This document shows, one piece after another, positions 51,355 to 61,187 of a DNA stretch of 64,000 nt; the stretch's first letter is position 1; each line of letters opens with the position of its first letter. The notes under the pieces are model-generated. The model saw nothing but the letters and a program-made list of their open reading frames with translations. It did not search any database and was not told the DNA's origin. The DNA is from Cupriavidus basilensis (lineage in GTDB: Bacteria > Pseudomonadota > Gammaproteobacteria > Burkholderiales > Burkholderiaceae), in the NCBI RefSeq assembly GCF_008801925.2, contig NZ_CP062804.1, positions 2,480,001 to 2,544,000 on the forward strand. Direction: 5' to 3'. The position numbers were made by a program, and so were the translations under genes.

Positions 51355-51789
51355 ATGTTGATTGACCTGGGTAACTTCACACCTGGCCTATCGCTGGCCG
51401 GAGGGCTCATCATTGGCGCGGCGGCTGCCGTGCTCGTCCTGTTCAACGGCCGGATTGCGGGCATCAGCGGCATCCTCGGGGGGCTGCTCAGCTTACCGCG
51501 TAACGACATGGCATGGCGCGTGGCGTTCCTCGTCGGGCTGGCGGGCGCCCCTGTCCTAGCCAGCCTGCTCGGCAAGCCGGCGACACCCGATATTCAAGCG
51601 AGCTGGGGGGAAATTCTGGTTGCCGGCTTCCTGGTCGGCCTCGGCACCCGCTTCGCAAGCGGCTGCACGAGCGGCCACGGCGTATGCGGCATCTCGCGCG
51701 GGTCCATCCGCTCGCTGGTCGCGACCATGACTTTCATGGCGGCGGGCTTCCTGACCGTCCTCGTAGTACGACACATGATTGGAGGCTGA
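51355..51789 (+). CDS. YeeE/YedE family transporter half (PmpA-like)
   Basis: 144 residues, about four helices. YeeE/YedE signature [21 protein letters not shown] with two Cys. These half-proteins pair with a second half to carry thiosulfate or sulfane sulfur across the inner membrane. Directly followed by the second half. Confidence 0.92.
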   Translation: MLIDLGNFTPGLSLAGGLIIGAAAAVLVLFNGRIAGISGILGGLLSLPRNDMAWRVAFLVGLAGAPVLASLLGKPATPDIQASWGEILVAGFLVGLGTRFASGCTSGHGVCGISRGSIRSLVATMTFMAAGFLTVLVVRHMIGG

Positions 51790-51790
51790 C

Positions 51791-52222
51791 ATGACCGCAA
51801 TCGCCGCATTGCTGGCCGGCCTGCTTTTCGGCATCGGCTTGATGGTTTCCGGCATGGCCAACCCCGCAAAAGTGCTGGGCTTCCTCGACCTGACGGGACG
51901 CTGGGACCCGTCCCTGGCCTTCGTCATGGTCGGCGCAATCGCCATCGGCTCGCTCGCCTTCTTCATCGCCAGTCGCCGCAAGCACTCATTCCTGGGATTG
52001 CCCGTCCAACTGCCGGCCAGCACCGCAATCACGCCGAGGCTTGTCCTGGGCAGCACCGCCTTCGGCATTGGCTGGGGCCTTGCAGGCTTTTGCCCGGGCC
52101 CCGCACTGGTTGCAATGGGTGCGGGCTATCCGAAGGCCGCGGGCTTTGTCGCCGCCATGGTGGCCGGCATGGTCGTCTTCGAGGTGGTTGAACGGATGAA
52201 ATCGGGCATGCAGCGCGCTTAA
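51791..52222 (+). CDS. YeeE/YedE family transporter half (PmpB-like)
   Basis: 143 residues from ATG 51791 with GGAGG upstream. Four helices; signature [17 protein letters not shown] with its Cys, and [20 protein letters not shown] at the start. Complements the first half to make the full YeeE-type sulfur channel. Operon with the BigR-like sensor. Confidence 0.92.
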   Translation: MTAIAALLAGLLFGIGLMVSGMANPAKVLGFLDLTGRWDPSLAFVMVGAIAIGSLAFFIASRRKHSFLGLPVQLPASTAITPRLVLGSTAFGIGWGLAGFCPGPALVAMGAGYPKAAGFVAAMVAGMVVFEVVERMKSGMQRA

Positions 52223-52229
52223 GCTCGCC

Positions 52230-52905
52230 GCACGTGGAAATTTCTGAAGAGCATTCCAGTGGTCGCTGCAGCGACCACCCTTGCGGTGTCGACATTGGCC
52301 CGCGCACAGGCTGGTGGCTCGAACCTCGATGACAAAGACCCGCCAGCAGTCGAGCTCGGCCATCAGGCAGATACGAACAAGGTCGATAAGACCATGTATC
52401 AGATTTGCCGGACCAAACGGGCTGAACAACTTCGCCGTGTTCTTGACCAGGCCCTTGTAGCGAACCTTGCCATGCCCGAAGCGATGCTTGATGACGTGCA
52501 ACGAATGCTCGACTCGTGAACGGATCCGGGCCTTGGCCCCTTCGACGGCGATCAGCAAGTCCTTGACCGCTCCGTCACGCATCGCCTTGATCTTGCCGCG
52601 CCTGACGGCCATGCTGTCGTACAGTGCGTCTTCCAGCGCCTTGTCTGACAGACCGTACCACTGCTGAGCGAAGTAAATACGCAGCATTCGCTCCAGTCCG
52701 ATCGGCGGTCGCCCACGTTTGCCTTGGGGTAGTACGACTCGACCGCCGCAATCAGCCGCGACCACGCCAACACGCTTTCCATCTCCGTCAGGGAGCGCTG
52801 GCGTCGCGTCGCCCGCTTCTTGCCGTGGCTTTCCGCTTCCGCAAAACGAATCTGTCGCCTTATCGCCGACTCATCTTTTGGCCATGCCCATGACAACGCT
52901 GGCAA
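52230..52905 (-). mobile_element. IS5-family transposase remnant, deleted and frameshifted
   Basis: Minus strand: RQIRFAEAESHGKKRATRRQ and SLTEMESVLAWSRLIAAVES are an IS5-type transposase N-terminus. A frameshift near 52710 leads into GRPPIGLERMLRIYFAQQWY and DKALEDALYDSMAVR, which then jumps over the missing catalytic middle to KARIRSRVEHSLHVIKHRFG and VRYKGLVKNTAKLFSPF. DDE residues are largely lost, so it cannot move by itself. Terminal inverted repeats were not identified. Confidence 0.82.
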
Positions 52906-53101
52906 GCCACTCGACGATGACTGCCGCGCTGATTCAATCAGTCTTTCCCTAACAGCTTCCCTCGGTCAGGCCGCTGAATGCCATGTCATGCGCGGCCGGC
53001 GACATCGCGATTACGCGCGAGCGTACTGCCCAACACAACTGTCAGCGTGGCGTCAGCGTCGCGTCAGTGATCGTCCGCTATAAATTCCTTGCCAATGATT
53101 C
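52906..53101. other. leader region of the RND efflux genes
   Basis: About 200 bases after the transposase relic; no gene. Should contain the efflux promoter. GCGTCAGCGTCGCGTCAGTG near 53050 has short direct repeats (GCGTCAG) that could be a regulator site. Confidence 0.35.
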
Positions 53102-54292
53102 ATGGCCCGCAATGGCCTACCCAAAATGCAATTGCCGCCCATTTCCACCCGCTCGCGACGCGCGGCGCTGGCCAGTTCTGCCCTCGCACTGATCCTGCTC
53201 GGCACACTGGGCCTGCTCCAGCGCAGCCAGTCGAGCCATTCGCCCGCCACCGCAGCGCCGCCCCCGCCCGTTCCCGTACGGCTTTCACGCGTGGAGGCGC
53301 GGGATGTGCCACGCCAGGTGGAGAGCGTCGGCACAGTGCGTTCGTTGCGCGACGTCGTGGTGCGGGCGCAGATCGATGGCCATCTCACACGCCTTTATGT
53401 GGTTGAAGGCCAGCAGGTCACGAAGGGAGAATTGCTAGCGTCCCTGGACGACCGCCCCATCCAGGCGGCACTCAACCAGGCCCGCGCCACACTGGAGATG
53501 ACCCAGGCTCAACTGCGGATAGCCGAACTGGATCTGAAGCGCTACAAGACCTTGATGGGCGAGGACGCGATCCCGCGCCAGACACTCGACCGGCAACTAG
53601 CGTTGGTGGAACAGCTACGCGCGACCGCGCAAGGCAACCGCGCCGCGATCGCCGCCGAGGAAGTGCGGCTGTCTTACACGCGGATACGCTCGCCCATTTC
53701 CGGGCGGGTCGGTCTGCGCAATGTCGACGAAGGCAATCTGGTCCGTATGAATGACACAGAGGGGCTGTTTACAGTGACGCAGATCGCACCGATAACGGTG
53801 GAGTTCGCCATGCCGCAGTCGGCGCTGCCAGTATTACAGAGCCTGATTCGCGCCGGCACGCCGGCCGCCGTGCAAGCGATATCTCGCGAGGCTGGAACGT
53901 CCGTGGCGCAGGGGCGACTGCTGGTGATCGACAGCCGCGTGGGTACAAGCAATGGCGCGGTACGTGTCAAGGCGGAGTTCGATAACAGTGCTGGTCAGCT
54001 CTGGCCCGGCCAGTTTGTCACTGTGCGTCTACAGACAGGGCTGCTGCACGACGCGCTGGTTTCCACGCCTGCGGTGCTCCGCTATGGCGAGCAGGACAAA
54101 CCGTATGTGTTCCGCCTGAAGCCGGACAGCACAGTGGAGATCATACCCGTCAACGTCCTTTACCAGGACCGGCAGCAAGTCGTGATCGATGGCGTGACCG
54201 CCGGCGACCAGCTGATATCCGACGGACAGTCGCGACTGCGCCCTGGCGTACGCGTGACCGTTCCGCCTGCCACCACGAAGGCGAGAATCTGA
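53102..54292 (+). CDS. RND efflux periplasmic adaptor (MdtA-like)
   Basis: 396 residues. One N-terminal anchor (AALASSALALILLGTLGLL), then the HlyD-type adaptor layout: VVVRAQIDGHLTRLYVVEGQ (lipoyl half), alpha hairpin 100-160, SYTRIRSPISGRVGLRNVDE (second half), and beta-barrel VSTPAVLRYGEQDKPYVFRL. Links the inner-membrane pump to the outer-membrane channel. First gene of adaptor-pump-channel operon. Confidence 0.93.
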   Translation: MARNGLPKMQLPPISTRSRRAALASSALALILLGTLGLLQRSQSSHSPATAAPPPPVPVRLSRVEARDVPRQVESVGTVRSLRDVVVRAQIDGHLTRLYVVEGQQVTKGELLASLDDRPIQAALNQARATLEMTQAQLRIAELDLKRYKTLMGEDAIPRQTLDRQLALVEQLRATAQGNRAAIAAEEVRLSYTRIRSPISGRVGLRNVDEGNLVRMNDTEGLFTVTQIAPITVEFAMPQSALPVLQSLIRAGTPAAVQAISREAGTSVAQGRLLVIDSRVGTSNGAVRVKAEFDNSAGQLWPGQFVTVRLQTGLLHDALVSTPAVLRYGEQDKPYVFRLKPDSTVEIIPVNVLYQDRQQVVIDGVTAGDQLISDGQSRLRPGVRVTVPPATTKARI

Positions 54293-54293
54293 C

Positions 54294-57200
54294 GTGACAG
54301 AACGAGCCCCCCTCTTTCGCTGGTTCGTCGATCACCCGATCGGCACCGTCCTGCTCGCCATGGCGTTGGTCCTGCTGGGCGTAGTCAGCTACTTCCAGTT
54401 GCCCGTCGCACCGCTTCCTGAGGCCGAAGTGCCAACCATTCAGGTCAACGCGCTACTGCCTGGAGCAAGTCCCGACACCATAGCGTCGTCAGTCGCCACA
54501 CCGCTCGAGGTCCAGTTTAGTGCGATCCCGGGCATCGCGGAGATGACGTCAACCAGCGCATTGGGCTCCGCTAGCATCGTCCTCCAGTTCACGCTGGATA
54601 CACGGCTCGACAGCGCCGTGCAGGAGGTACAGGCGGCGATCAACCGGGCCAGCAGCAGGTTGCCGCCCGACATGCCGTCCATGCCGACCTGGCGCAAAGT
54701 CAACCCAGCCGACAGCCCAGTCGCGATCATTGGCGTGCATTCCGATTCGCTCTCGCTGACCGAGGTCAGCGACTATGCAGAGCGTGTTCTGGTGCGCGAG
54801 ATCGGCCAATTGCCCGGCGTGGGCCTGATCACTACCACCGGCCTGCGCAGGCCGGCCATTCGCGTGCAGGCGTCGCCCGTGGCGCTCGCGGGCGTCGGCC
54901 TGACACTGGCGGACATCCGCACCGCCATTCGCGCCGCCAGCCGCAATGCGCCGAAAGGCGCGCTGTATGGCGACACGCGCGTGAGCACGCTCGACACCAA
55001 CGGCCAGTTGCTCGAGCCAGGCGCCTACGGCGACCTCGTGGTTGCCTGGCGGGGGGGCAGCCCGGTATTCCTGAAGGATGTGGCACAGGTCACGCTGGGC
55101 CCAGAGGATGCCTACGTGAACGCATTTCCTAACGGCCGGCCAGGTGTCGCCCTGTCGATCATGCGCCAGCCCGGTGCCAATATCGTCGGGACATATGACC
55201 GCATCGCACGTGCCCTTCCTGCCCTGCGCCAAGCGCTGCCCGCAGCCATTCAGGTAGAGATCACCAACGACCGCACCCGCACAATTCGCGCCTCCCTGCA
55301 CGAGGTCGAGTTGACGCTGGTGATAACCATCGCGTTGGTGATCGGCGTGATGGCGCTGTTCCTACGCCAGTGGTCTGCCACACTGGTCGTCGCGGCGGTG
55401 CTGGTAGTGTCCCTGGCGGCCACCTTCGCGGCCATGTACCTGATGGGTTTCAGCCTGAACAACCTGACGCTCGTCGCTGTGGTGGTGGCGGTTGGCTTCA
55501 TCGTCGATGACGCCATCGTCGTGATCGAGAACATTCATCGTTATCAGGAAACCGGGCTGAGCATGCGACAAGCCGCGCTGCGCGGCGTGGAAGAGGTCGG
55601 TTCGACCGTTTTATCAATCGGGCTGTCGCTGGTGGCCGTGTTCATCCCGCTCCTGTTCATGTCTGGCGTGGTCGGCAGGCTGTTCCGCGAGTTCGCGCTG
55701 ACCTCTGCCGTGGCCATCCTGATCTCCGTGGTCATTTCTCTGACGCTGGCGCCATCGCTGGCTGCCGTGGCCATGCGCCGGGGTGCGCATGGCGTTGATT
55801 TCCAGCAATCCCGGCTGTCCGCATGGCTCGTGCAGCGGTACGCCGTCGGACTGCGCTGGTGCCTGCGCCGACAGGGCCTCATGCTAAGCGTGTTCGGCAT
55901 CACTGTATGCCTCAGTGCAGCCGGCTTCGCGCTGATGCCGAAGGGCTTCTTTCCTCTGCAGGACACAGCCTTTATCGTCGGCACCTCCCAGGCGGCCGCC
56001 GATGTCCCATACACGGCCATGCTCGAGAAGCACCGTGCGCTGACTGAAATCATCCGCGCCGATCCTGCCGTGCTCACGATCACCCAGTCAGTAGGTATGA
56101 CCGGTGGCAGCCAGACACTGGCCAACGGGCGCTTCTGGATAGTGCTCAAGGACCGCTCGGACCGCGATGTTTCAGCCAGTGCCCTAATCGACCGGCTGCG
56201 GCCCAAACTGGCGGCAATACCGGGCATTCAGCTTTATCTGCGCGCGGCGCAGGACATCAACATCGGCGCGGGCCAGCCGCGCGCCCAATATCAATATGTG
56301 CTGAAGGCGAGCGACACCGGCAGTCTGTACACTTGGTCGCAGCGGCTGGCCGCTGAACTACAGAAGGAGCCGCTCTACCGCGACTTGTCCAGCGACCTGC
56401 AGCTTGGCGCCAACGTCATTCGCCTGCAAATTGATCGCGCAGCTGCCGCCCGCCTGGGTCTCACCGCAGGCGATGTAGACGACGCGCTATATAACGCCTT
56501 CGGCCAGCGCCAGATCAATGAATTCCAGACCGATACCAACCAGTACAAAGTGGTGCTGGAAGTCGACGGCGACGGCCGAGGCAATATCGAGACGCTTCAA
56601 TCGCTCCGGCTGCGCTCGCCGGTTTCCGGCGACATGGTGCCGCTCTCAGCCATCGTCACCATCGCCGCGCCAGGTGCCGGGCCGGTTTCGATCCTGCACC
56701 ACGGCTTGTTGCCCGCCGTCAACATATCGTTCAACCTGGCTGCGCGAGCGCCGCTCGGCGACGCCGTGGCGCGGATCGATGAGATACGCCGCCGCATCGG
56801 CATGCCCGCCTCCATCCAAGGCACATTCCTCGGCTCGGCCCAGGCATTCCAGGAGGCGCTGGCTGGTCAGCCGAGCCTGATCCTGGCTGCGCTGCTCGCT
56901 GTATACATCATCCTCGGTGTGCTGTACGAGAGCCTGGTCCATCCGCTCACCATCCTGTCCACGTTGCCGTCGGCCGCCATTGGCGCTCTCGCCTTCCTGT
57001 GGCTTGGCGGCTTTGACTTCTCGATCATGGCGTTGATCGGCGTAATCCTGCTGATCGGCATCGTCAAGAAGAACGGCATCCTATTAATTGATTTCGCGCT
57101 CGAAGCGCGGCGCGCGCGCGGCATCAGTCCTGGACAGGCCATCTATGAGGCCGCGCTCACGCGCTTCCGTCCTATCATGATGACCACGCTGGCAGCTCTG

Positions 57201-57404
57201 CTAGGTGCCGTACCGCTGATGCTCGGCTTCGGTACCGGCGCGGAGCTACGGCAGCCCCTCGGCGTGGCCGTGGTCGGCGGCTTGCTGTTGAGCCAGATGC
57301 TCACGCTCTTCACCACCCCAGTGGTCTACCTGGGACTTGACAGGCTCTCGCGTTACCACAGGAGACCCGTGCAATTGCAGCAGCCGGCGGCTGCCGCGGA
57401 ATAG
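54294..57404 (+). CDS. RND family efflux pump, HAE1/MdtB-like
   Basis: 1036 residues from GTG 54294, two bases after the adaptor stop. RND layout with 12 helices and two large periplasmic loops. GFIVDDAIVVIENIHRYQ contains the paired Asp of TM4 used for proton transfer; AIGALAFLWLGGFDFSIMAL and GIVKKNGILLIDFALEARR are TM10-11 motifs. The DD motif marks the hydrophobe/drug (HAE1) type rather than heavy-metal CzcA type. GTG start and tight spacing suggest coupled translation. Confidence 0.95.
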   Translation: MTERAPLFRWFVDHPIGTVLLAMALVLLGVVSYFQLPVAPLPEAEVPTIQVNALLPGASPDTIASSVATPLEVQFSAIPGIAEMTSTSALGSASIVLQFTLDTRLDSAVQEVQAAINRASSRLPPDMPSMPTWRKVNPADSPVAIIGVHSDSLSLTEVSDYAERVLVREIGQLPGVGLITTTGLRRPAIRVQASPVALAGVGLTLADIRTAIRAASRNAPKGALYGDTRVSTLDTNGQLLEPGAYGDLVVAWRGGSPVFLKDVAQVTLGPEDAYVNAFPNGRPGVALSIMRQPGANIVGTYDRIARALPALRQALPAAIQVEITNDRTRTIRASLHEVELTLVITIALVIGVMALFLRQWSATLVVAAVLVVSLAATFAAMYLMGFSLNNLTLVAVVVAVGFIVDDAIVVIENIHRYQETGLSMRQAALRGVEEVGSTVLSIGLSLVAVFIPLLFMSGVVGRLFREFALTSAVAILISVVISLTLAPSLAAVAMRRGAHGVDFQQSRLSAWLVQRYAVGLRWCLRRQGLMLSVFGITVCLSAAGFALMPKGFFPLQDTAFIVGTSQAAADVPYTAMLEKHRALTEIIRADPAVLTITQSVGMTGGSQTLANGRFWIVLKDRSDRDVSASALIDRLRPKLAAIPGIQLYLRAAQDINIGAGQPRAQYQYVLKASDTGSLYTWSQRLAAELQKEPLYRDLSSDLQLGANVIRLQIDRAAAARLGLTAGDVDDALYNAFGQRQINEFQTDTNQYKVVLEVDGDGRGNIETLQSLRLRSPVSGDMVPLSAIVTIAAPGAGPVSILHHGLLPAVNISFNLAARAPLGDAVARIDEIRRRIGMPASIQGTFLGSAQAFQEALAGQPSLILAALLAVYIILGVLYESLVHPLTILSTLPSAAIGALAFLWLGGFDFSIMALIGVILLIGIVKKNGILLIDFALEARRARGISPGQAIYEAALTRFRPIMMTTLAALLGAVPLMLGFGTGAELRQPLGVAVVGGLLLSQMLTLFTTPVVYLGLDRLSRYHRRPVQLQQPAAAAE

Positions 57405-57413
57405 GGCAACGCC

Positions 57414-58922
57414 ATGCAGACCCGACAACCCCGCCGAACTCCGGCAGCGCCCACCGCACGTCCGAGCCCTGAAATGATCCCGAGACTGACCGCGCTGCTG
57501 GCTGGCTTCCTTATGACCGGCTGCACCCTTGCGCCCCCCTATGAACGCCCTGCATCGCCAGTGGCCCCCGCCTACCCTGACGCACCTGAAGGCTTTGCCA
57601 AGCCAGCCCCGGCCACATCGCGCAGCGCCGGCGACATCGGCTGGCGCGAATTCTTCCGCGACCTGCGCCTACAAGGCGTGATTGCCGCCGCGCTGGAGAA
57701 TAATCGCGATCTGCGCGTGGCCGCGCTCCGGATCGACGAAGCGCGCGCCCTCTATCGCGTGCAGCGCGCCGACTTGCTGCCGCAGTTCGATGCGACGGCG
57801 GGTTTCACGCGCCAGCGGACATCCGCCGCGCAATCGCGCAATGGTCAAGGCGAGATCCGACAGTCCTACCAAGCCGGTGGTGCTGTCATCGCTTACGAAC
57901 TGGATTTCTTCGGCCGCGTGCGAAACCTATCCGATGCGGCACTCGCGCAGTACCTTTCCACCGAAGAAGCACGTCGCGCCGCGCAGCTTTCTCTTGTGGC
58001 GGAAGTCGCCAAGGCCTATCTCGCGGAGCGCTCGTACGCGGAGCAGTATGCCATCGCTCGCTCCACGCTCGACGCGCGCAACCGCACCTACGCGCTCACC
58101 CGGCAGCGCTACGACGCCGGCATGGCTGCGGCGCTGGACCTGCAGGATAACGAATCCCTGGTCGCCCAGGCCCGTGTGGCGGTGGCCGAGCTGGGCCGCC
58201 TTCGCGCGCAGGCGCAGAACGCGCTGGAAGTGCTGGTCGGAACCCCGTTGGCCGCACTGGGAGGGCTACCTGCACCGCTCACGCTGTCGGAAAACAGCGT
58301 AATCGCCGACATTCCGGCCGGATTGCCATCGGACCTGCTGGTTCGGCGGCCCGACATCCGCCAGGCCGAGCAACAGTTGCAGTCCGCCAATGCCATTGTA
58401 GGGGCGGCGCGCGCGGCATTTTTCCCGCGCATCACGCTGACCGCGACGGCGGGCAGCATCAGCCCTACCCTCGCCAGCCTCTTCGGATCCGACACCGCTA
58501 CCTGGTCATTCGCGCCGCAACTCGTGCTGCCGGTCTTCGATTTAGGCCGCAACCGTGCGAATCTCGATCTGGCCGAGGTTCGCCTGCGCATTCAGGCCAC
58601 CAACTATGAGCGCACCATCCAAGTGGCGTTCCGCGAAGTGGCCGATGCGCTATCGGCGCTCGCCACCTTGCAGGAGACGGTGGAGGGCCAGGTGCAGATG
58701 CGTGACGCCGAGGCCGCGCGGTACCGGCTTGCCAGCCAGCGATGGCGCAATGGCGTGGGCGGTCAAATGGAATCGCTGGATGCGCAGCGGCAGCTCCTTG
58801 CCGCGGAGCAGGCGCTAATACAGGCGCGCCAGCTTCGCCTAGCCAATGCCATCGACCTGTATCGCGCCCTGGGAGGCGGCCTCTCGGAGTGTGGTCCGGT
58901 GGCAAGTGCGACACTGCCATGA
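57414..58922 (+). CDS. outer-membrane efflux lipoprotein, NodT/OprM-like
   Basis: 502 residues from ATG 57414 (AGGG upstream); an internal start at 57474 would put the lipoprotein signal (LLAGFLMTGC) right at the N-terminus. Two OEP repeats, visible as parallel helical hairpins: WREFFRDLRLQGVIAAALEN, GGAVIAYELDFFGRVRNLSD, and LLVRRPDIRQAEQQLQSANA with SFAPQLVLPVFDLGRNRANL. TolC-like trimer channel for the pump. Confidence 0.94.
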   Translation: MQTRQPRRTPAAPTARPSPEMIPRLTALLAGFLMTGCTLAPPYERPASPVAPAYPDAPEGFAKPAPATSRSAGDIGWREFFRDLRLQGVIAAALENNRDLRVAALRIDEARALYRVQRADLLPQFDATAGFTRQRTSAAQSRNGQGEIRQSYQAGGAVIAYELDFFGRVRNLSDAALAQYLSTEEARRAAQLSLVAEVAKAYLAERSYAEQYAIARSTLDARNRTYALTRQRYDAGMAAALDLQDNESLVAQARVAVAELGRLRAQAQNALEVLVGTPLAALGGLPAPLTLSENSVIADIPAGLPSDLLVRRPDIRQAEQQLQSANAIVGAARAAFFPRITLTATAGSISPTLASLFGSDTATWSFAPQLVLPVFDLGRNRANLDLAEVRLRIQATNYERTIQVAFREVADALSALATLQETVEGQVQMRDAEAARYRLASQRWRNGVGGQMESLDAQRQLLAAEQALIQARQLRLANAIDLYRALGGGLSECGPVASATLP

Positions 58923-59109
58923 CACCGGCTTCCGGGCCGGTACTGCACGATCCTGTCGACGAGCACCCGTTGCCGCGCGGACTGGTATGCAGGAAAGGCG
59001 ACCCCGCCTGGCGGGAAAGATGATGGTCTAGCGCAAGCGCCATATTGCCGCGGGCAGGAGTGGCCGGCAGCTAATGGTGAACCTGACTTCTGCGGACATC
59101 GCCGACAGG
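58923..59109. other. short intergenic between convergent efflux operon and sensor kinase
   Basis: 187 bases, no gene recognised. A plausible bidirectional terminator region, but no clear stem with T-run was found. Confidence 0.3.
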
Positions 59110-60504
59110 TCAGGGACGTTGGCGATTCTGAAGGCCCTCGAGCATACTGCCTTGAATTCTCATACCGAAGGTGTTTATGCCTTCGCTACTGCTGGCGAAA
59201 ACGGTGCCGCCATGCATGCGTGCTATGGCCTTGACGATCGCCAGGCCGAGGCCGTGGCTGTCCGCGCCGCGCGCGCGTGATGAATCAATGCGATAGAAAC
59301 GGTCGAACAAACGACTCAGGTGTTCCGATGCGATTTGGGCGCCAACATTTGACACCGCAACTTCAGCGCCTTCCAGGCACACCCGCATTGTTACGCGCAC
59401 GTGCGAACGGGGAGACGAGTACTGTATGGCGTTGTGCAGCAAGTTGGTCATCGCTCGCCGGAATAGCGCCTGGTCCACAAGTGTTTCTGCGTCTCCCTCT
59501 GTTTGGACCGTCAGGGCCCTTTCGTCAATCAATGGCGTCAGGAATTCAACCGTTTTCTTCACTTCGTCGGAGAGCCTGGTCTGCCTCAATGTTTGTGCAG
59601 CCTCTCCCTGGTCGGCTCGGGCCAAAAATAGCATGTCATTGACGATGGCGCCGAGACGTTCCAGCTCCTCGAGATTTGACTGCAATACATTGCGCAGATC
59701 TGCCGCGCTGCGTTCGCGAGTGAGCATCACCTGCGTGGCTCCAAGCATGTTTCCTATCGGCGTTCGCAGTTCATGCGCTACGTCGGCGCTAAAGCCTTCT
59801 AGCTGCGCATAGGCGGATTCAAGCCGGTCTAGCGCGCCATTGAACGATGAGACCAAAGGGGTCAGCTCACTCACTGCCGGAACAAGGTGCAAACGTTGAG
59901 CCCGATTGCTCGGGCTGAGTGACTGCGCGGAAGCAGATAGCTGCGCTACCGGATGCAGTCCGACGCGTGCCACCCAGTAGCCGAGTCCGCTGACGAGTCC
60001 GATGCCACACAAACAGATTATGGTCAGTCCGACCGCGAAAGCTCGCATCGTTGCCTCGATCTGCATTGTGCTTACGCCTACAACCAGATGGATCTCCGGA
60101 TGGTCCACCAGCGGTTTTAGCATTCTCCCAAGGGTTCTCAGCGGGTGCTGCGGATCATCGAGCACCAATTGCTTGATGCGGCTGTCCCCTGGCGGATGAA
60201 GCGCGGACGGAAAGTTCTTTCCGTAGTTCAGCGACGGATCCGTACAGGAAATCCAGAAGCGAGTGTTTCCGTCCGTGGTGGTCAACATGGTCAATGTGTC
60301 GCGTAACTCACCCCACCGCTCGACCGACGGCACCTTCTCCACGAGGTTCTGGACGACCTCCAGTTTCGCACGCAGGTCGTTGTCCAATTGCTGATCGAGC
60401 GTATGACGGAGTCCTTGATATAGCGCGATGCCTGAAAGCGCGAACACTAAAAGCCCGACCAGGCCGAATAGTATCGAGAGTCGGAATGCAATCGAGCGTA
60501 TCAT
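59110..60504 (-). CDS. heavy-metal-type sensor histidine kinase (CusS/IrlS-like)
   Basis: 464 residues, two membrane helices (residues ~8-30 and ~165-185) around a periplasmic sensor domain, HAMP, then HisKA with phosphorylated His in GFSADVAHELRTPIGNMLGA and the HATPase domain (NLLHNAIQYSSP, DSHGLGLAIVKAIARMHGG). The start overlaps the regulator stop (ATGA). Fits CusS-type kinases that respond to metals, but no metal-binding His cluster is obvious in the loop. Convergent with the efflux operon, whose drug-type pump it may control. Confidence 0.9.
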   Translation of the reverse strand: MIRSIAFRLSILFGLVGLLVFALSGIALYQGLRHTLDQQLDNDLRAKLEVVQNLVEKVPSVERWGELRDTLTMLTTTDGNTRFWISCTDPSLNYGKNFPSALHPPGDSRIKQLVLDDPQHPLRTLGRMLKPLVDHPEIHLVVGVSTMQIEATMRAFAVGLTIICLCGIGLVSGLGYWVARVGLHPVAQLSASAQSLSPSNRAQRLHLVPAVSELTPLVSSFNGALDRLESAYAQLEGFSADVAHELRTPIGNMLGATQVMLTRERSAADLRNVLQSNLEELERLGAIVNDMLFLARADQGEAAQTLRQTRLSDEVKKTVEFLTPLIDERALTVQTEGDAETLVDQALFRRAMTNLLHNAIQYSSPRSHVRVTMRVCLEGAEVAVSNVGAQIASEHLSRLFDRFYRIDSSRARGADSHGLGLAIVKAIARMHGGTVFASSSEGINTFGMRIQGSMLEGLQNRQRP

Positions 60505-61187
60505 TGCGTCACATCATTGATCCGGGACTCTAGAACGTAGCCCATACCACGAATGGTGTGTAGCAGCTTGTTATCATACGGCCCATCGATCTTGTCCCGC
60601 AGCCGCTTGACCGCAACCTCGACCACGTTGGTGTTGCTGTCGAAGTTCATATCCCACACGAGTTCCGCCAGCTCCGTCTTTGATAGTATTTTTCCCTTGC
60701 GCCTCGCCAACGTGGTCAACAGATTGAACTCCTTGGCGGTCAGCTCCAGCCTCACATTGCCGCGATAAGCCTTGCGCGCCAACATATCCACGTGGAGGTC
60801 GGCGATCTGAAGATGCACCATTTCCTGCGGCTTTCCACGTCGGATCAACACATGCAATCGTGCCTGCAGTTCGAGGAATGAGAAGGGCTTTATTAAGTAG
60901 TCATCAGCGCCCGCCTGCAGACCTTTCACGCGGTCTTCGATCCTGTCACGGGCGGTCAGCATTATCACAGGCGTCTGCCGGCTGGCCCTGAGCGCTTCCA
61001 GTACGGCAAATCCATCGATACCCGGCAGCATGACATCAAGCACAATCGCGTCGTAGTCGTTCTGTAGAGCCAGATGCCTCCCATCGATGCCATTGCTTGC
61101 CACATCGACCACGCATCCGCCCTCGGTCAAACCGATGCGCAAGTAGTCTGCTGTCTTGGCCTCGTCTTCGACGATCAGAATTTTCAT
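60501..61187 (-). CDS. OmpR-family response regulator (CusR/IrlR-like)
   Basis: 228 residues. Receiver domain with VEDEAKTADYLRIGL (DD-like acidic pocket), phospho-Asp in VLDVMLPGIDGFAVL, and Lys in KPFSFLELQARL; C-terminal winged HTH (VRLELTAKEFNLLTTLARRK, VAVKRLRDKIDGPYDNKLLH, then TIRGMGYVLE). First gene of the two-component operon; it likely acts on the neighbouring efflux or metal genes. Confidence 0.95.
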   Translation of the reverse strand: MKILIVEDEAKTADYLRIGLTEGGCVVDVASNGIDGRHLALQNDYDAIVLDVMLPGIDGFAVLEALRASRQTPVIMLTARDRIEDRVKGLQAGADDYLIKPFSFLELQARLHVLIRRGKPQEMVHLQIADLHVDMLARKAYRGNVRLELTAKEFNLLTTLARRKGKILSKTELAELVWDMNFDSNTNVVEVAVKRLRDKIDGPYDNKLLHTIRGMGYVLESRINDVTQ

